In this document: piece after piece, positions 1-5,752 of the stretch
Layout: every line of letters begins with the position of its first letter
Numbering within the stretch: the stretch's first letter is position 1
Source: Planctomycetota bacterium
GTDB lineage: Bacteria; Planctomycetota; UBA8108; UBA1146; JAJFFE01
Assembly (NCBI GenBank): GCA_020425835.1
Contig: JAGQRC010000173.1
Location: 1-7,144, forward strand
DNA length: 7,144 nt
Reading direction: 5' to 3'
Program-made: the position numbers and the translations under genes
Notes under the pieces: generated by a model
What the model saw: only the letters and a program-made list of their open reading frames with translations
The model's database searches: none
What the model was told of the DNA's origin: nothing

Positions 1-974
1 TCCCCACCATGACCCCAGACGATGTGCTGCGCGGCCGCTCGCCGGAGTCCGAGGGTGTTGTCGTAGGAGACCGATCCCTCATCGAAGAGCGCTTCGACGG
101 CCTGGTCCTCGAGCGGAGCGCCCCGATCGCGAAGCTCGATCCCCACGCGGTCGGAGTCCTGGATCACCCGCACTTCGACTTCCTCGCCGTCCGGGTTCCG
201 ACTCAGGGCGCTCTCGATCAGGACCCGGAGCACGGCGGTCATCTCGTCGTGATCGATGCGCGTCTGGAGATCGTCGTCGACGTCCAGACACAGACGCAGC
301 GGATGCCCCGCATACTCCATCGTGACGACACGGAGGAAGTCGGCGATCCCGATCTCCGCGAACTCGAATTCGAGCTGCCTCGACTTCAGGGAGGTCAGCC
401 TCAGCACGTGACCGAACAGTTCGTGCAGATCTCGAGCGCTGTCGTACGCCGAGCGAATCATCTCCGTGCGTTCCTCGACCTCGAAATCGTCGCACGACAA
501 CAGGAGCTCGAGCGGACCCAGGATGCCGCTCAGGGGCTTCGAAGTCCGCGATCCGAGGCTCGCCATCACGCTCGCGTGGAGCTCTTCGACCTCTTCGCTC
601 GCCCGCAGTCGCAGGTGGACCTGGATCTTGGCCAGCAACTCGTCGTGGTCGAAGGGCTTGGTCAGGTAGTCGTCCGCCCCGGCGTCGTATCCTTCGAGTC
701 GCTCGGCGACCATCGCCTTGGCCGACACCATGATGATCTTCGTGTGACGCAGCGCGGGGGTCGCACGGACCCGACGGGCGACGGTGTACCCGTTCATGCC
801 GGGCATCATGATGTCGAGAAGAATCAGATCGGGGCGAAAGCGGCGCGCTCGCTGCAACGCATCGGGACCATCGACCGCGAGTTCGATGTCGTAGTCGTCC
901 CCCAACAGCTCCGCGAGAGTCGCACGATTGATCAAATCGTCATCGACGCAGAGGATCTTCTCACGAACCCGCAT
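1..974 (-). CDS. Response regulator receiver fused to a degenerate histidine-kinase-like module (3' end outside window)
   Basis: 324 codons are visible from ATG at 974 with no stop, so the C-terminus lies beyond the left edge. Residues about 5-120 form a receiver domain: acidic cluster D11-D13 after ILCV, phospho-acceptor D54 in LILLDIMMPGMNG, S84, and K106 in YLTKPF. Residues about 125-200 resemble a kinase dimerisation helix pair, but the H-box reads ASLGSRTSKPLSGILG, with Ser142 where the phosphorylated His should be. Residues about 235-324 resemble a HATPase domain ending in HGG, but the N-box Asn is Ser255, DxGxG reads DRGAP, and GLGL reads GLRR. Seen: a typical receiver and loss of all catalytic boxes. 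Inferred: it is phosphorylated by another kinase and signals by conformation or binding. No DNA-binding domain is visible. The start is supported by GGGGTGAG six to seven bases upstream, which lies inside a long hairpin. Confidence 0.9.
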   Translation of the reverse strand, partial: MRVREKILCVDDDLINRATLAELLGDDYDIELAVDGPDALQRARRFRPDLILLDIMMPGMNGYTVARRVRATPALRHTKIIMVSAKAMVAERLEGYDAGADDYLTKPFDHDELLAKIQVHLRLRASEEVEELHASVMASLGSRTSKPLSGILGPLELLLSCDDFEVEERTEMIRSAYDSARDLHELFGHVLRLTSLKSRQLEFEFAEIGIADFLRVVTMEYAGHPLRLCLDVDDDLQTRIDHDEMTAVLRVLIESALSRNPDGEEVEVRVIQDSDRVGIELRDRGAPLEDQAVEALFDEGSVSYDNTLGLRRAAAQHIVWGHGG

Positions 975-975
975 T

Positions 976-1074
976 GCTCACCCCGAGTCTCGGTGTTCGC
1001 CCGCATTTCGAGCCACATAGTCTCTACATCGGCTCGAGCGACCGGCGAACTTTTGACCGAGCCACGGGGTGAGC
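976..1074 (-). promoter_or_regulatory. 99-nt imperfect stem-loop that sequesters the Shine-Dalgarno of the receiver gene
   Basis: Almost the whole gap between the DUF1080 gene and the receiver gene is self-complementary. Pairing, in plus coordinates: 976-985 with 1065-1074 (10 bp, perfect, GCTCACCCCG/CGGGGTGAGC); a symmetric 3x3 internal loop; 989-994 with 1056-1061 (6 bp); a 5-nt bulge at 1051-1055; 995-1001 with 1044-1050 (7 bp, GTTCGCC/GGCGAAC); 1002-1004 with 1038-1040; 1008-1014 with 1031-1037 (7 bp, TCGAGCC/GGCTCGA); and a 16-nt apical loop. That is about 33 base pairs. In the minus-strand RNA the 3' arm of the outer stem is the GGGGUGAG ribosome site, ending one base before AUG. It may control translation of the receiver protein, or act as an intercistronic processing or termination hairpin. 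No U-tract follows it. The pairing is read directly; the regulatory role is inferred. Confidence 0.6.
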
Positions 1075-1110
1075 GTGTTTCCGGGGCTTCACTTATCGGA
1101 ACCGTAGCGC

Positions 1111-2457
1111 TCAGTGCGCCGGCGAGGACAGTCTGATGTGGCGGAAGTGAATCTCCGCTCCCTCCGACTGGAGGGCGATCCTGCCCGGTACTTCCGCGCA
1201 CTCCCAGCCCTCGTTCGCGAGCACGCCGTTGATCTCCAGCTCGACTTTGCCGCCGTTGACCAGGATTCGATAACGATTCCACTCGCCCGCCGGCTTCTCG
1301 CACGCGCCGCGATGTCGAACGTGTTGGGGACGTTCCGGGTCCACTCGAGCCGGATCCGCCTTCAAGGGGGCGCCGCCCATCGCGTAGAAGTCGCCGGCGC
1401 TGCCGCTCTTGAGCTGCGCCTCGACGCAGCGCGGCCAGATGCGATCTTCGCCCTCCACGCGAAGCAGGACGCCACTGTTCCCGGGCTCGGCGGGCCACCG
1501 CCACTCGAGCTCGAGACAGAAGTTCGTGTAGGTGCGGTCGGTGCGTAGGTAGCCCTTGGGCAAACCCCTGCAGATCAGGACGCCGTTGTCCACGCGCCAT
1601 GTCCCGTCCGCGTCCGCGCCGTCGGAGAACACCGACCAACCCTCGAGGTCGCGACCGTTGAACAGGTCGACCCACGGCGTCGGAACGAGACTCAGGTCAC
1701 GGATGCGGATGTTCCGGTACCAGACATCGTTGCCGTGGTCCTGCAGCGCGATGTGGCCGCGGCCCACCGTTCCGAACAACGGCATTCCCGCGAACTTGCT
1801 CTTCGCGACACGGGCGTACCAATCGGGAGAGTGCATTTCGCACTGGACGATCCGTGCGCCGTTGAGCCAATGCTCGACGTGATGACCTCGCACCACGACG
1901 CGCGCCTGGTTCCACTCTCCGATCGGGTTCAGCTTCTTGCCGACGGTGTCGTAGAGCGCATAGAGGCCGCCGGCCGAGGTGCTCTTGTCGCTCAGCTCGG
2001 GATCCCCGAGCACCTGCATCTCCGGTCCCGTCTCGTAGGACGCCCCGGCTTCCTCGGAGACTCGGTAGATGATGCCGCTGTTGGCGTTCGGCTCGGAGAC
2101 TCTCCACTCGAGCTCGAGCTCGAAGTCCGCGAAGCGGTCCTTGGTGACGATGTCGCCTCCCCCGCCACCCTTCACGACGTGCAGCGTTCCCTCATCGACC
2201 TGCCACCCCTTTTCGGGGAACCCATCGCGACGGTATCCGCGCCATTCGGCGGTGGAAGTCCCGTCGAAGAGTGTCCGCCAGACCGGCTCCGGCTTCGGTG
2301 GTGCTTCCTTCGGGGTGGGACCCGGCAGAGGCGGAGCTGCCGGCGCCTGGTCCCGGGTGAGCGTACCGAGGAGTTCGGGGAAGGCGTCGCTGGAGAAGAC
2401 AGGGCTCGCCACGACGAGCCAGGACATGACGACGAGGGTGTCGATGATCTTTCGCAT
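1111..2457 (-). CDS. Exported protein with two tandem DUF1080 (3-keto-disaccharide hydrolase) domains
   Basis: 448 residues. An N-terminal signal peptide (hydrophobic stretch at residues 8-20, probable cleavage near VFSS at 20-23) is followed by a Pro-rich linker (38-58). Two jelly-roll-like repeats follow, at about 59-254 and 260-445. Each opens with a matching block (LFDGTSTAEW at 63-72, LFNGRDLEGW at 265-274). Both then share W-V-D-G-L-like, FELELEWR/FCLELEWR, NSGIIYRV/NSGVLLRV, GEWNQ/GEWNR and a C-terminal GHIALQDHG/GRIALQSEG strand. This is the PF06439 pattern; characterised members act on 3-keto sugars released from glycosides, and many members are uncharacterised. Location is predicted periplasmic or extracellular, and the substrate cannot be read from sequence. 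GGGAGGT at 2461-2467 lies three bases before the ATG and fixes the start. The gene may be co-transcribed with the receiver gene 136 bases downstream. Confidence 0.9.
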   Translation of the reverse strand: MRKIIDTLVVMSWLVVASPVFSSDAFPELLGTLTRDQAPAAPPLPGPTPKEAPPKPEPVWRTLFDGTSTAEWRGYRRDGFPEKGWQVDEGTLHVVKGGGGGDIVTKDRFADFELELEWRVSEPNANSGIIYRVSEEAGASYETGPEMQVLGDPELSDKSTSAGGLYALYDTVGKKLNPIGEWNQARVVVRGHHVEHWLNGARIVQCEMHSPDWYARVAKSKFAGMPLFGTVGRGHIALQDHGNDVWYRNIRIRDLSLVPTPWVDLFNGRDLEGWSVFSDGADADGTWRVDNGVLICRGLPKGYLRTDRTYTNFCLELEWRWPAEPGNSGVLLRVEGEDRIWPRCVEAQLKSGSAGDFYAMGGAPLKADPARVDPERPQHVRHRGACEKPAGEWNRYRILVNGGKVELEINGVLANEGWECAEVPGRIALQSEGAEIHFRHIRLSSPAH

Positions 2458-2627
2458 GGGACCTCCCAGTGCGGAGAGTGTTGGCTCCGCCGAGGAGAGT
2501 CAAGATCGGGGGGAGGCAAAGGGGAAGAACCAGAGCGGACCGCGGATCGGAGAGGTGAAGTCGAGGTTGTCGAGCGGTCGCGCTCTGGGTTGATTCCAAG
2601 AGGATCGACGGGTCCGAGTCCTCGTTG

Positions 2628-2657
2628 CCAAAGTTTGGTGAGTCGTTGGTGACTCGT
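2628..2657. promoter_or_regulatory. Operator-like cluster: 11-bp palindrome overlapping a tandem 11-bp direct repeat
   Basis: CCAAAGTTTGG (2628-2638) is a palindrome with a single central base. It runs into two head-to-tail copies of an 11-base unit, TGGTGAGTCGT (2636-2646) and TGGTGACTCGT (2647-2657), which differ at one position. The differing base also makes GAGTC/GACTC an inverted pair (2640-2644 with 2651-2655). Adjacent near-identical 11-mers are spaced by one helical turn, as for cooperative binding of a regulator, and they sit between two divergent genes. The repeats are read directly; the operator role is inferred. Confidence 0.4.
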
Positions 2658-2658
2658 C
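2649..2658 (+). repeat. Left 10-bp direct repeat framing a hairpin
   Basis: GTGACTCGTC here recurs exactly at 2720-2729. The two copies bracket 61 bases that contain the hairpin at 2662-2712. The arrangement resembles a target-site duplication around a tiny palindromic insert, but it could equally be a pair of regulator sites. The left copy is also part of the tandem 11-mer. Confidence 0.4.
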
Positions 2659-2661
2659 CCG

Positions 2662-2712
2662 TCGAACGCCCGATACAGGCCGACCCGCCGGTCGGCTGCG
2701 CGGGCACTTCGG
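2662..2712. repeat. 51-nt imperfect palindrome (hairpin) in the divergent promoter region
   Basis: Pairing: 2663-2666 with 2708-2711 (CGAA/TTCG); 2668-2672 with 2701-2705 (GCCCG/CGGGC); then 2676-2678 and 2680-2685 with 2690-2698 (nine pairs with G2679 bulged). The closing loop is CGCC (2686-2689). There are 18 pairs in all, separated by small internal loops. It lies 56 bases upstream of the -35 of the S41 gene and is not followed by a T-run on either strand, so a terminator is unlikely. It may be a cruciform or operator site, part of an upstream RNA, or a miniature palindromic element. Confidence 0.4.
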
Positions 2713-2719
2713 AAAAGAC

Positions 2720-2729
2720 GTGACTCGTC
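2720..2729 (+). repeat. Right 10-bp direct repeat framing a hairpin
   Basis: Exact second copy of GTGACTCGTC, 71 bases downstream of the first. It lies 38 bases upstream of the -35 of the S41 promoter, a common distance for an activator or repressor site, so it may be a third regulator half-site rather than an insertion scar. Confidence 0.4.
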
Positions 2730-2767
2730 GGAGCGCGAGCGACGGCGTCCGCCCGGGACCCCGTTCC

Positions 2768-2797
2768 TTGCTCGGTCGGAGCGGGCGAAGCTATACT
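2768..2797 (+). promoter_or_regulatory. Sigma70-like promoter for the S41 peptidase gene
   Basis: TATACT (2792-2797) matches five of six -10 consensus bases in a region otherwise very rich in GC. TTGCTC (2768-2773) lies 18 bases upstream and keeps the TTG core of the -35 box. Transcription would start near 2804, giving a leader of about 44 bases before the ATG at 2848. The -10 match is the strong part; the -35 is weak. Confidence 0.45.
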
Positions 2798-2847
2798 CCC
2801 GCCGCCGTTCACTTTCCCGACTCCCCGATCTCTCGAGAGGCTCGTCG

Positions 2848-4368
2848 ATGTCCCTGCCCTACCCGAGAGTCGAGGTCGCGCTCGTCCTCGTCGCCATTCT
2901 CCTGTTCTCCCCGGGCTGCTCGTCTCCGCCACGGGGTGAGTCCGACTCGAAACCCACGAGCGAACCCGAATTGGCGGTCGAGTCGGCGCGGCCGATGAGC
3001 GCGGAGCGAGCTGCCCTGCACCTCGCGTCGTTCGACAAGGTCTGGACGACGATCCGCGACCGCCACTACGACGAGACGCTCGGTGGTGTCGATTGGGAAG
3101 CGGTGCGAACCGAGCTTCGTCCACGGGTCGTAGCGGCGACGAGCGATGAAGAGGTGCGACGGATCCTCCAGGACATGATCTCTCGGCTCGGGCTCTCGCA
3201 TTTCCAGATCATCCCCTCCGCGGCGATCGATCTGATGGAGGAGGTCGAGGAGGCAGAGGACGAGCGACAGGGTTTCGCAGAGGACTCCGACGCCGCCCCG
3301 GTGAGCGGTGAGTCCGCGACCGAGCGAGCGGGTGACGGCAAGGCCTCGAGCGGCGCGAGGGAATCCGCGTCGAAACGCAAACGACGGCGGGGGGGTCTCG
3401 GTCGACCGGGTCTGGATCTCCGCGTCCTCGACGGTCGAGCGATCGTGACCCGGGTCCGACCCGGAGGTCCGGCGGATCGGGCCGGGATCCGCACGGGGTG
3501 GTCGATCGTCGAGATCGACGGCCGGAACATCGGCCCCGTCATCGAGACGTTGCTCGAGACCTACGCCGACCAGTCCCTGGGGTCCTTCTCGATGCGGCAG
3601 GCCATCCGCGGCCGATTCACCGGACAGCCCGGGGATGAGATCGCGGTCGTGCTCGAGGACGCCGACGACGCCCGCCACGAAGTCGAGGTGGAGTTGGCGC
3701 CCTCTCCGGGCAAGTTCGCTCGGTTCGGACAGATCGGAGAGTACGTCGAGTTCGAGTCGCGGACGATCGACGGCGACATCGGGTACATTCGATTCGACAT
3801 CTTCCTCGGACCCAGCTTGCTCCCCGACTTCCAGGCCGAGATCGAGAAGTACCGAGATCTGCCGGCACCCGGTGTCATCGTCGACATCCGAGGCAACCCG
3901 GGAGGCATCGGGATGTTCGCTTCCGCGCTCTCCGGGTGGTTCTTCGAGAACGACGGCGCACCGGACTCGGGACTGGAGCTCGGACGCATGGTGACGCGGG
4001 ACCGCGGCTACCCGTTGATCTTCTCCGTCAACCCCCGCGTCGACGCGTACCCGGGCAAGGTTGCGGTGCTGGTCGATGGCTGCTCGGTCTCGACATCGGA
4101 GATCATGGCCGGCGGCCTCCGGGACCTCGGCCGAGCGCGGGTGTTCGGCACGCGCACCGCGGGTGCCGCGTTGCCTTCGGTCATCGAGAGGCTTCCGAAC
4201 GGCGACGCGTTCCAGTACGCGATCGCGAATTACATCTCGAAGAGCGGTGAGGTCCTCGAGGGTCGAGGCGTCGAACCGCAAGAGGTCGTGGAGCTCTCCC
4301 GTGAGGCGCTCCTCGATGGCAGGGACAACGTGATCGAGGCCGCGGTTCATTGGATCCGCGCCGAGTGA
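2848..4368 (+). CDS. Lipoprotein S41 family peptidase with PDZ domain (tricorn-core-like)
   Basis: 506 residues. A signal peptide ends in LLFSPGC, with Cys24 as probable lipid-attachment site (Pro at -2 is unusual for a lipobox). Residues about 58-125 match the helical domain that precedes tricorn-type S41 cores (FDKVWTTIRDRHYD, GVDWEAV, RLGLSHFQI). Residues 130-184 form a charged, low-complexity insert, acidic then ending in SKRKRRR. Residues about 186-285 are a PDZ domain. The S41 core follows, with IGYIRFDIF, GVIVDIRGNPGG and GKVAVLVDGCSVSTSEIMAGG; Ser415 is the expected nucleophile. The Lys of CtpA-type enzymes is replaced by Ala440 (TAGAA), so a tricorn-like set Ser117-His118-Ser415, possibly with Glu471, is more likely than a Ser-Lys dyad. 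Role: probable periplasmic or envelope proteolysis. GAGAGG seven bases before the ATG supports the start. Confidence 0.9.
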   Translation: MSLPYPRVEVALVLVAILLFSPGCSSPPRGESDSKPTSEPELAVESARPMSAERAALHLASFDKVWTTIRDRHYDETLGGVDWEAVRTELRPRVVAATSDEEVRRILQDMISRLGLSHFQIIPSAAIDLMEEVEEAEDERQGFAEDSDAAPVSGESATERAGDGKASSGARESASKRKRRRGGLGRPGLDLRVLDGRAIVTRVRPGGPADRAGIRTGWSIVEIDGRNIGPVIETLLETYADQSLGSFSMRQAIRGRFTGQPGDEIAVVLEDADDARHEVEVELAPSPGKFARFGQIGEYVEFESRTIDGDIGYIRFDIFLGPSLLPDFQAEIEKYRDLPAPGVIVDIRGNPGGIGMFASALSGWFFENDGAPDSGLELGRMVTRDRGYPLIFSVNPRVDAYPGKVAVLVDGCSVSTSEIMAGGLRDLGRARVFGTRTAGAALPSVIERLPNGDAFQYAIANYISKSGEVLEGRGVEPQEVVELSREALLDGRDNVIEAAVHWIRAE

Positions 4369-4393
4369 CCAAAGCGCGCTCACACGTACGGAG

Positions 4394-4407
4394 CCGAGGG
4401 TCCTCGG
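4394..4407 (+). other. Short GC hairpin after the S41 gene
   Basis: CCGAGG (4394-4399) and CCTCGG (4402-4407) are perfectly complementary, 25 bases after the S41 stop codon. With a practical 4-base loop the stem is five pairs. No T-run follows, so it is at best a weak terminator or 3'-end stabiliser; it may be chance. The rest of the 144-base gap before the LolA-like gene shows no clear promoter, so co-transcription with the S41 gene is possible. Confidence 0.25.
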
Positions 4408-4512
4408 TCGAAGTGCATTCCCGTCGGTCTCGCACGAGTCCGCCGGCCCAACACTCTCGACCGAGACGCCGGAGGTCGGATCGCCACGCAACTGATGGAA
4501 GGCATTTGAAGA

Positions 4513-5379
4513 ATGAGCACGAGAACCTGGCTCCTGGGCTTCGCGGTGGTGATCTCCGCGCTGTCGAGCGTCGCCGCTCAGAGTGACGCTCCCCCCACCG
4601 AGAAGAAGCCCGCCGAGAAAGAGACGTCGGAGAAGCCGAAGGTCGACCCGGAGGCGAAGGCGGTCCTCGAGAAGTTCTTGAAGGCGACGGGCGGGGCCGA
4701 GGCCCACGCGAAACTCCGGACTCGTCGGATGACGGGGACGTTCGAGCTCCCCGCTCAGAACATCAAGGGGACGACGACCGGACTCCAGCGCCGGCCCACC
4801 GACAGCGTCATGACCATCGACATCCCCCAGATGGGCAGCGAGAAGCATGGGAGCCTGGGGGACGTCGCGTGGGAGGTCACGCAGCTCGGACCTCGCCTCA
4901 AGTCGCCGGAGGAGACGGCGCAGCTGCTCCGCACGAACTACCTCGATCTGCCGGTTCGGTTCCCGACTCTCTACGAGCGGATCGAGTACAAGGGCGAGGT
5001 CGAGTTCCGCGGCAAGCGCTGCGCGCGCCTGGACTGTACGCCACCACCCCTCGTCGATGAGACCGGCAAGAAGACGCCTCAGTCGGTCGAGGTCTACTAC
5101 TTCGATCTCGAGACCGGCCTCAACCACGCCGCGGAGTTCGAGTCGAAGACCCAGATGGGGCGGCTGAAGATCGTGATGACCAACTCGGACTACCGCGAGA
5201 TCGACGGGATCAAGATTCCGTTCGTCTCGAAGCAGGAGATCCCGAGCGTCGGAATGGTGATCACCATGAAGGTCGAGAAGGTCGAGCACAATGTCGACGT
5301 GACCGACGCCGACCTCGCCCTCCCGGAAGACATCCAGAAGCTGATCGAGCGGCAGAAGGAGGGAGCCGGGAAGGGATAG
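4513..5379 (+). CDS. Periplasmic LolA-like fold protein (outer membrane lipoprotein-sorting-like)
   Basis: 288 residues. A signal peptide (residues 1-22) ends in SVAA before Gln23, followed by a Lys/Glu/Pro-rich spacer (27-46). The mature part has the features of the LolA-like superfamily proteins common in Planctomycetota and Acidobacteriota. These are an opening helix (VLEKFLKATGGAEAHAKL, 51-68), the strand RMTGTFELP (72-80), GDVAWEV (116-122), YERIEYKGEVEFRGKRCARLDC (154-175), YYFDLETGLNHAAEF (195-209), SDYREIDGIKIPF (225-237) and VEHNVDV near the C-terminus. True LolA carries lipoproteins across the periplasm; for this subgroup the cargo is unknown, and no lipoprotein Cys is present at the N-terminus. 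GGAAGG (4497-4502) is ten bases before the ATG, a slightly long spacing. It shares the strand of the S41 gene 144 bases upstream and may be its partner in envelope maintenance. Confidence 0.85.
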   Translation: MSTRTWLLGFAVVISALSSVAAQSDAPPTEKKPAEKETSEKPKVDPEAKAVLEKFLKATGGAEAHAKLRTRRMTGTFELPAQNIKGTTTGLQRRPTDSVMTIDIPQMGSEKHGSLGDVAWEVTQLGPRLKSPEETAQLLRTNYLDLPVRFPTLYERIEYKGEVEFRGKRCARLDCTPPPLVDETGKKTPQSVEVYYFDLETGLNHAAEFESKTQMGRLKIVMTNSDYREIDGIKIPFVSKQEIPSVGMVITMKVEKVEHNVDVTDADLALPEDIQKLIERQKEGAGKG

Positions 5380-5577
5380 GAGTCCGTTGAGAAACTGCTT
5401 TCGAGCAGAGTTCGAGATTCCGAGGCCAGGGCTTTCGACGAGACCCAGGCGTATTGGTGGATACGTCGAGTTTTCGGCGGGAGTGCTGGCCGACGGAAAC
5501 TCGGGTTCTCGGCCGGAGTGGGATTCTCAGCGAGTTCGTCAGCGTCCCGCGGTCCCTCGGGAACGCGTCGCGAGAAT

Positions 5578-5627
5578 GTCGTAGGGCACCCACAGGACGC
5601 TGCCCGTGGGCGTCTTACGACTTTCTT
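5578..5627 (+). terminator. Candidate intrinsic terminator downstream of the LolA-like gene
   Basis: GTCGTA (5578-5583) pairs with TACGAC (5616-5621). The stem continues through 5584-5587 with 5612-5615 (two G-U pairs), one mismatch, then 5589-5593 with 5606-5610 (CCCAC/GTGGG), and two inner G-C pairs. There are 17 pairs in 44 bases with no bulge. TTTCTT (5622-5627) follows at once on the plus strand. It would end transcripts from the LolA-like gene, or from a small RNA in the gap, about 160 bases before the sigma factor. The T-run is short and interrupted, so efficiency is uncertain. Confidence 0.5.
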
Positions 5628-5705
5628 CATCCCGGATGTCCTCCGAGAGACCCATCGACGCGAGGGAGAGCTCGACGCCCCCATCGGTCGTCCAGGTCGA
5701 ACGGG

Positions 5706-5711
5706 TAGAAT
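5706..5711 (+). promoter_or_regulatory. Possible -10 element for the sigma factor gene
   Basis: TAGAAT matches five of six -10 consensus bases and stands out in GC-rich sequence 75 bases before the sigma factor ATG. No good -35 word is seen at 16-18 bases upstream. It may be a weak or activator-dependent promoter, or a chance match. Confidence 0.2.
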
Positions 5712-5725
5712 CGGGAACGCTCAGT

Positions 5726-5752
5726 CCTCTCGGCACCACTCGTATCGAGAGG
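5726..5752. promoter_or_regulatory. 7-bp inverted repeat in the sigma factor leader
   Basis: CCTCTCG (5726-5732) and CGAGAGG (5746-5752) are perfect inverted arms separated by 13 bases, ending 33 bases before the sigma factor ATG. The arms and spacing (centres about 20 bases apart, near two helical turns) suit a dimeric regulator site. As RNA they would form a leader hairpin carrying a purine-rich 3' arm. Confidence 0.35.

Larger units (their letters stand above)
2458..2847. other. Divergent intergenic region between the DUF1080 and S41 genes
   Basis: These 390 bases separate two genes transcribed away from each other, so both promoters should lie here. They hold a palindrome with a tandem repeat (2628-2657), a hairpin framed by direct repeats (2649-2729), and a sigma70-like promoter for the plus strand (2768-2797). 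For the minus strand the best -35-like words are TTGACT (2503 to 2498) and TTGGCA (2631 to 2626). Neither has a convincing -10 at 16-18 bases, so I do not call a promoter for the DUF1080 gene. No coding frame here has a ribosome site or recognisable protein. Confidence 0.7.

Noticed and set aside
1062..1073. 12-base match CCACGGGGTGAG between the leader hairpin and 2929-2940 in the S41 gene
   Set aside because: A 12-base match between two places is expected about once by chance in a window of this size and composition, and the second copy is coding sequence.
9..1136. 375-codon plus-strand frame at the left edge
   Set aside because: It is antisense to the receiver domain, which has a complete set of conserved residues, and it runs across the intergenic hairpin. 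The product has no recognisable features.
932..1675. 247-codon minus-strand frame across the gap between the DUF1080 and receiver genes
   Set aside because: It overlaps the second DUF1080 domain in another frame and would bypass the clear receiver start at 974; the product is Arg/Gly-rich without motifs.
2475..2503. TTGACT with a 17-base spacing to CACTCT on the minus strand as promoter of the DUF1080 gene
   Set aside because: The -10 matches only two consensus bases, and the transcript would start at the ribosome site, leaving almost no leader.
2809..5289. 826-codon open frame on the minus strand across the S41 and LolA-like genes
   Set aside because: It lies antisense to two genes with clear family motifs, signal peptides and ribosome sites. 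Its product is Arg/Asp/Leu-rich without any motif, as expected for a shadow frame in GC-rich coding DNA.
5387..5584. 65-codon plus-strand frame (TTG start) after the LolA-like gene
   Set aside because: No ribosome site at a proper distance, mixed codon use, and no motif; it overlaps the hairpins.
5539..5739. 66-codon minus-strand frame (GTG start) in the gap before the sigma factor, with a protein-like end containing VLWVPYDILATR
   Set aside because: It has no ribosome site, its third-position GC (about 74 percent by my count) is below that of the neighbours, and much of it is the stem-loop at 5578-5621. It could be a small gene or the remnant of one, but I cannot support it.
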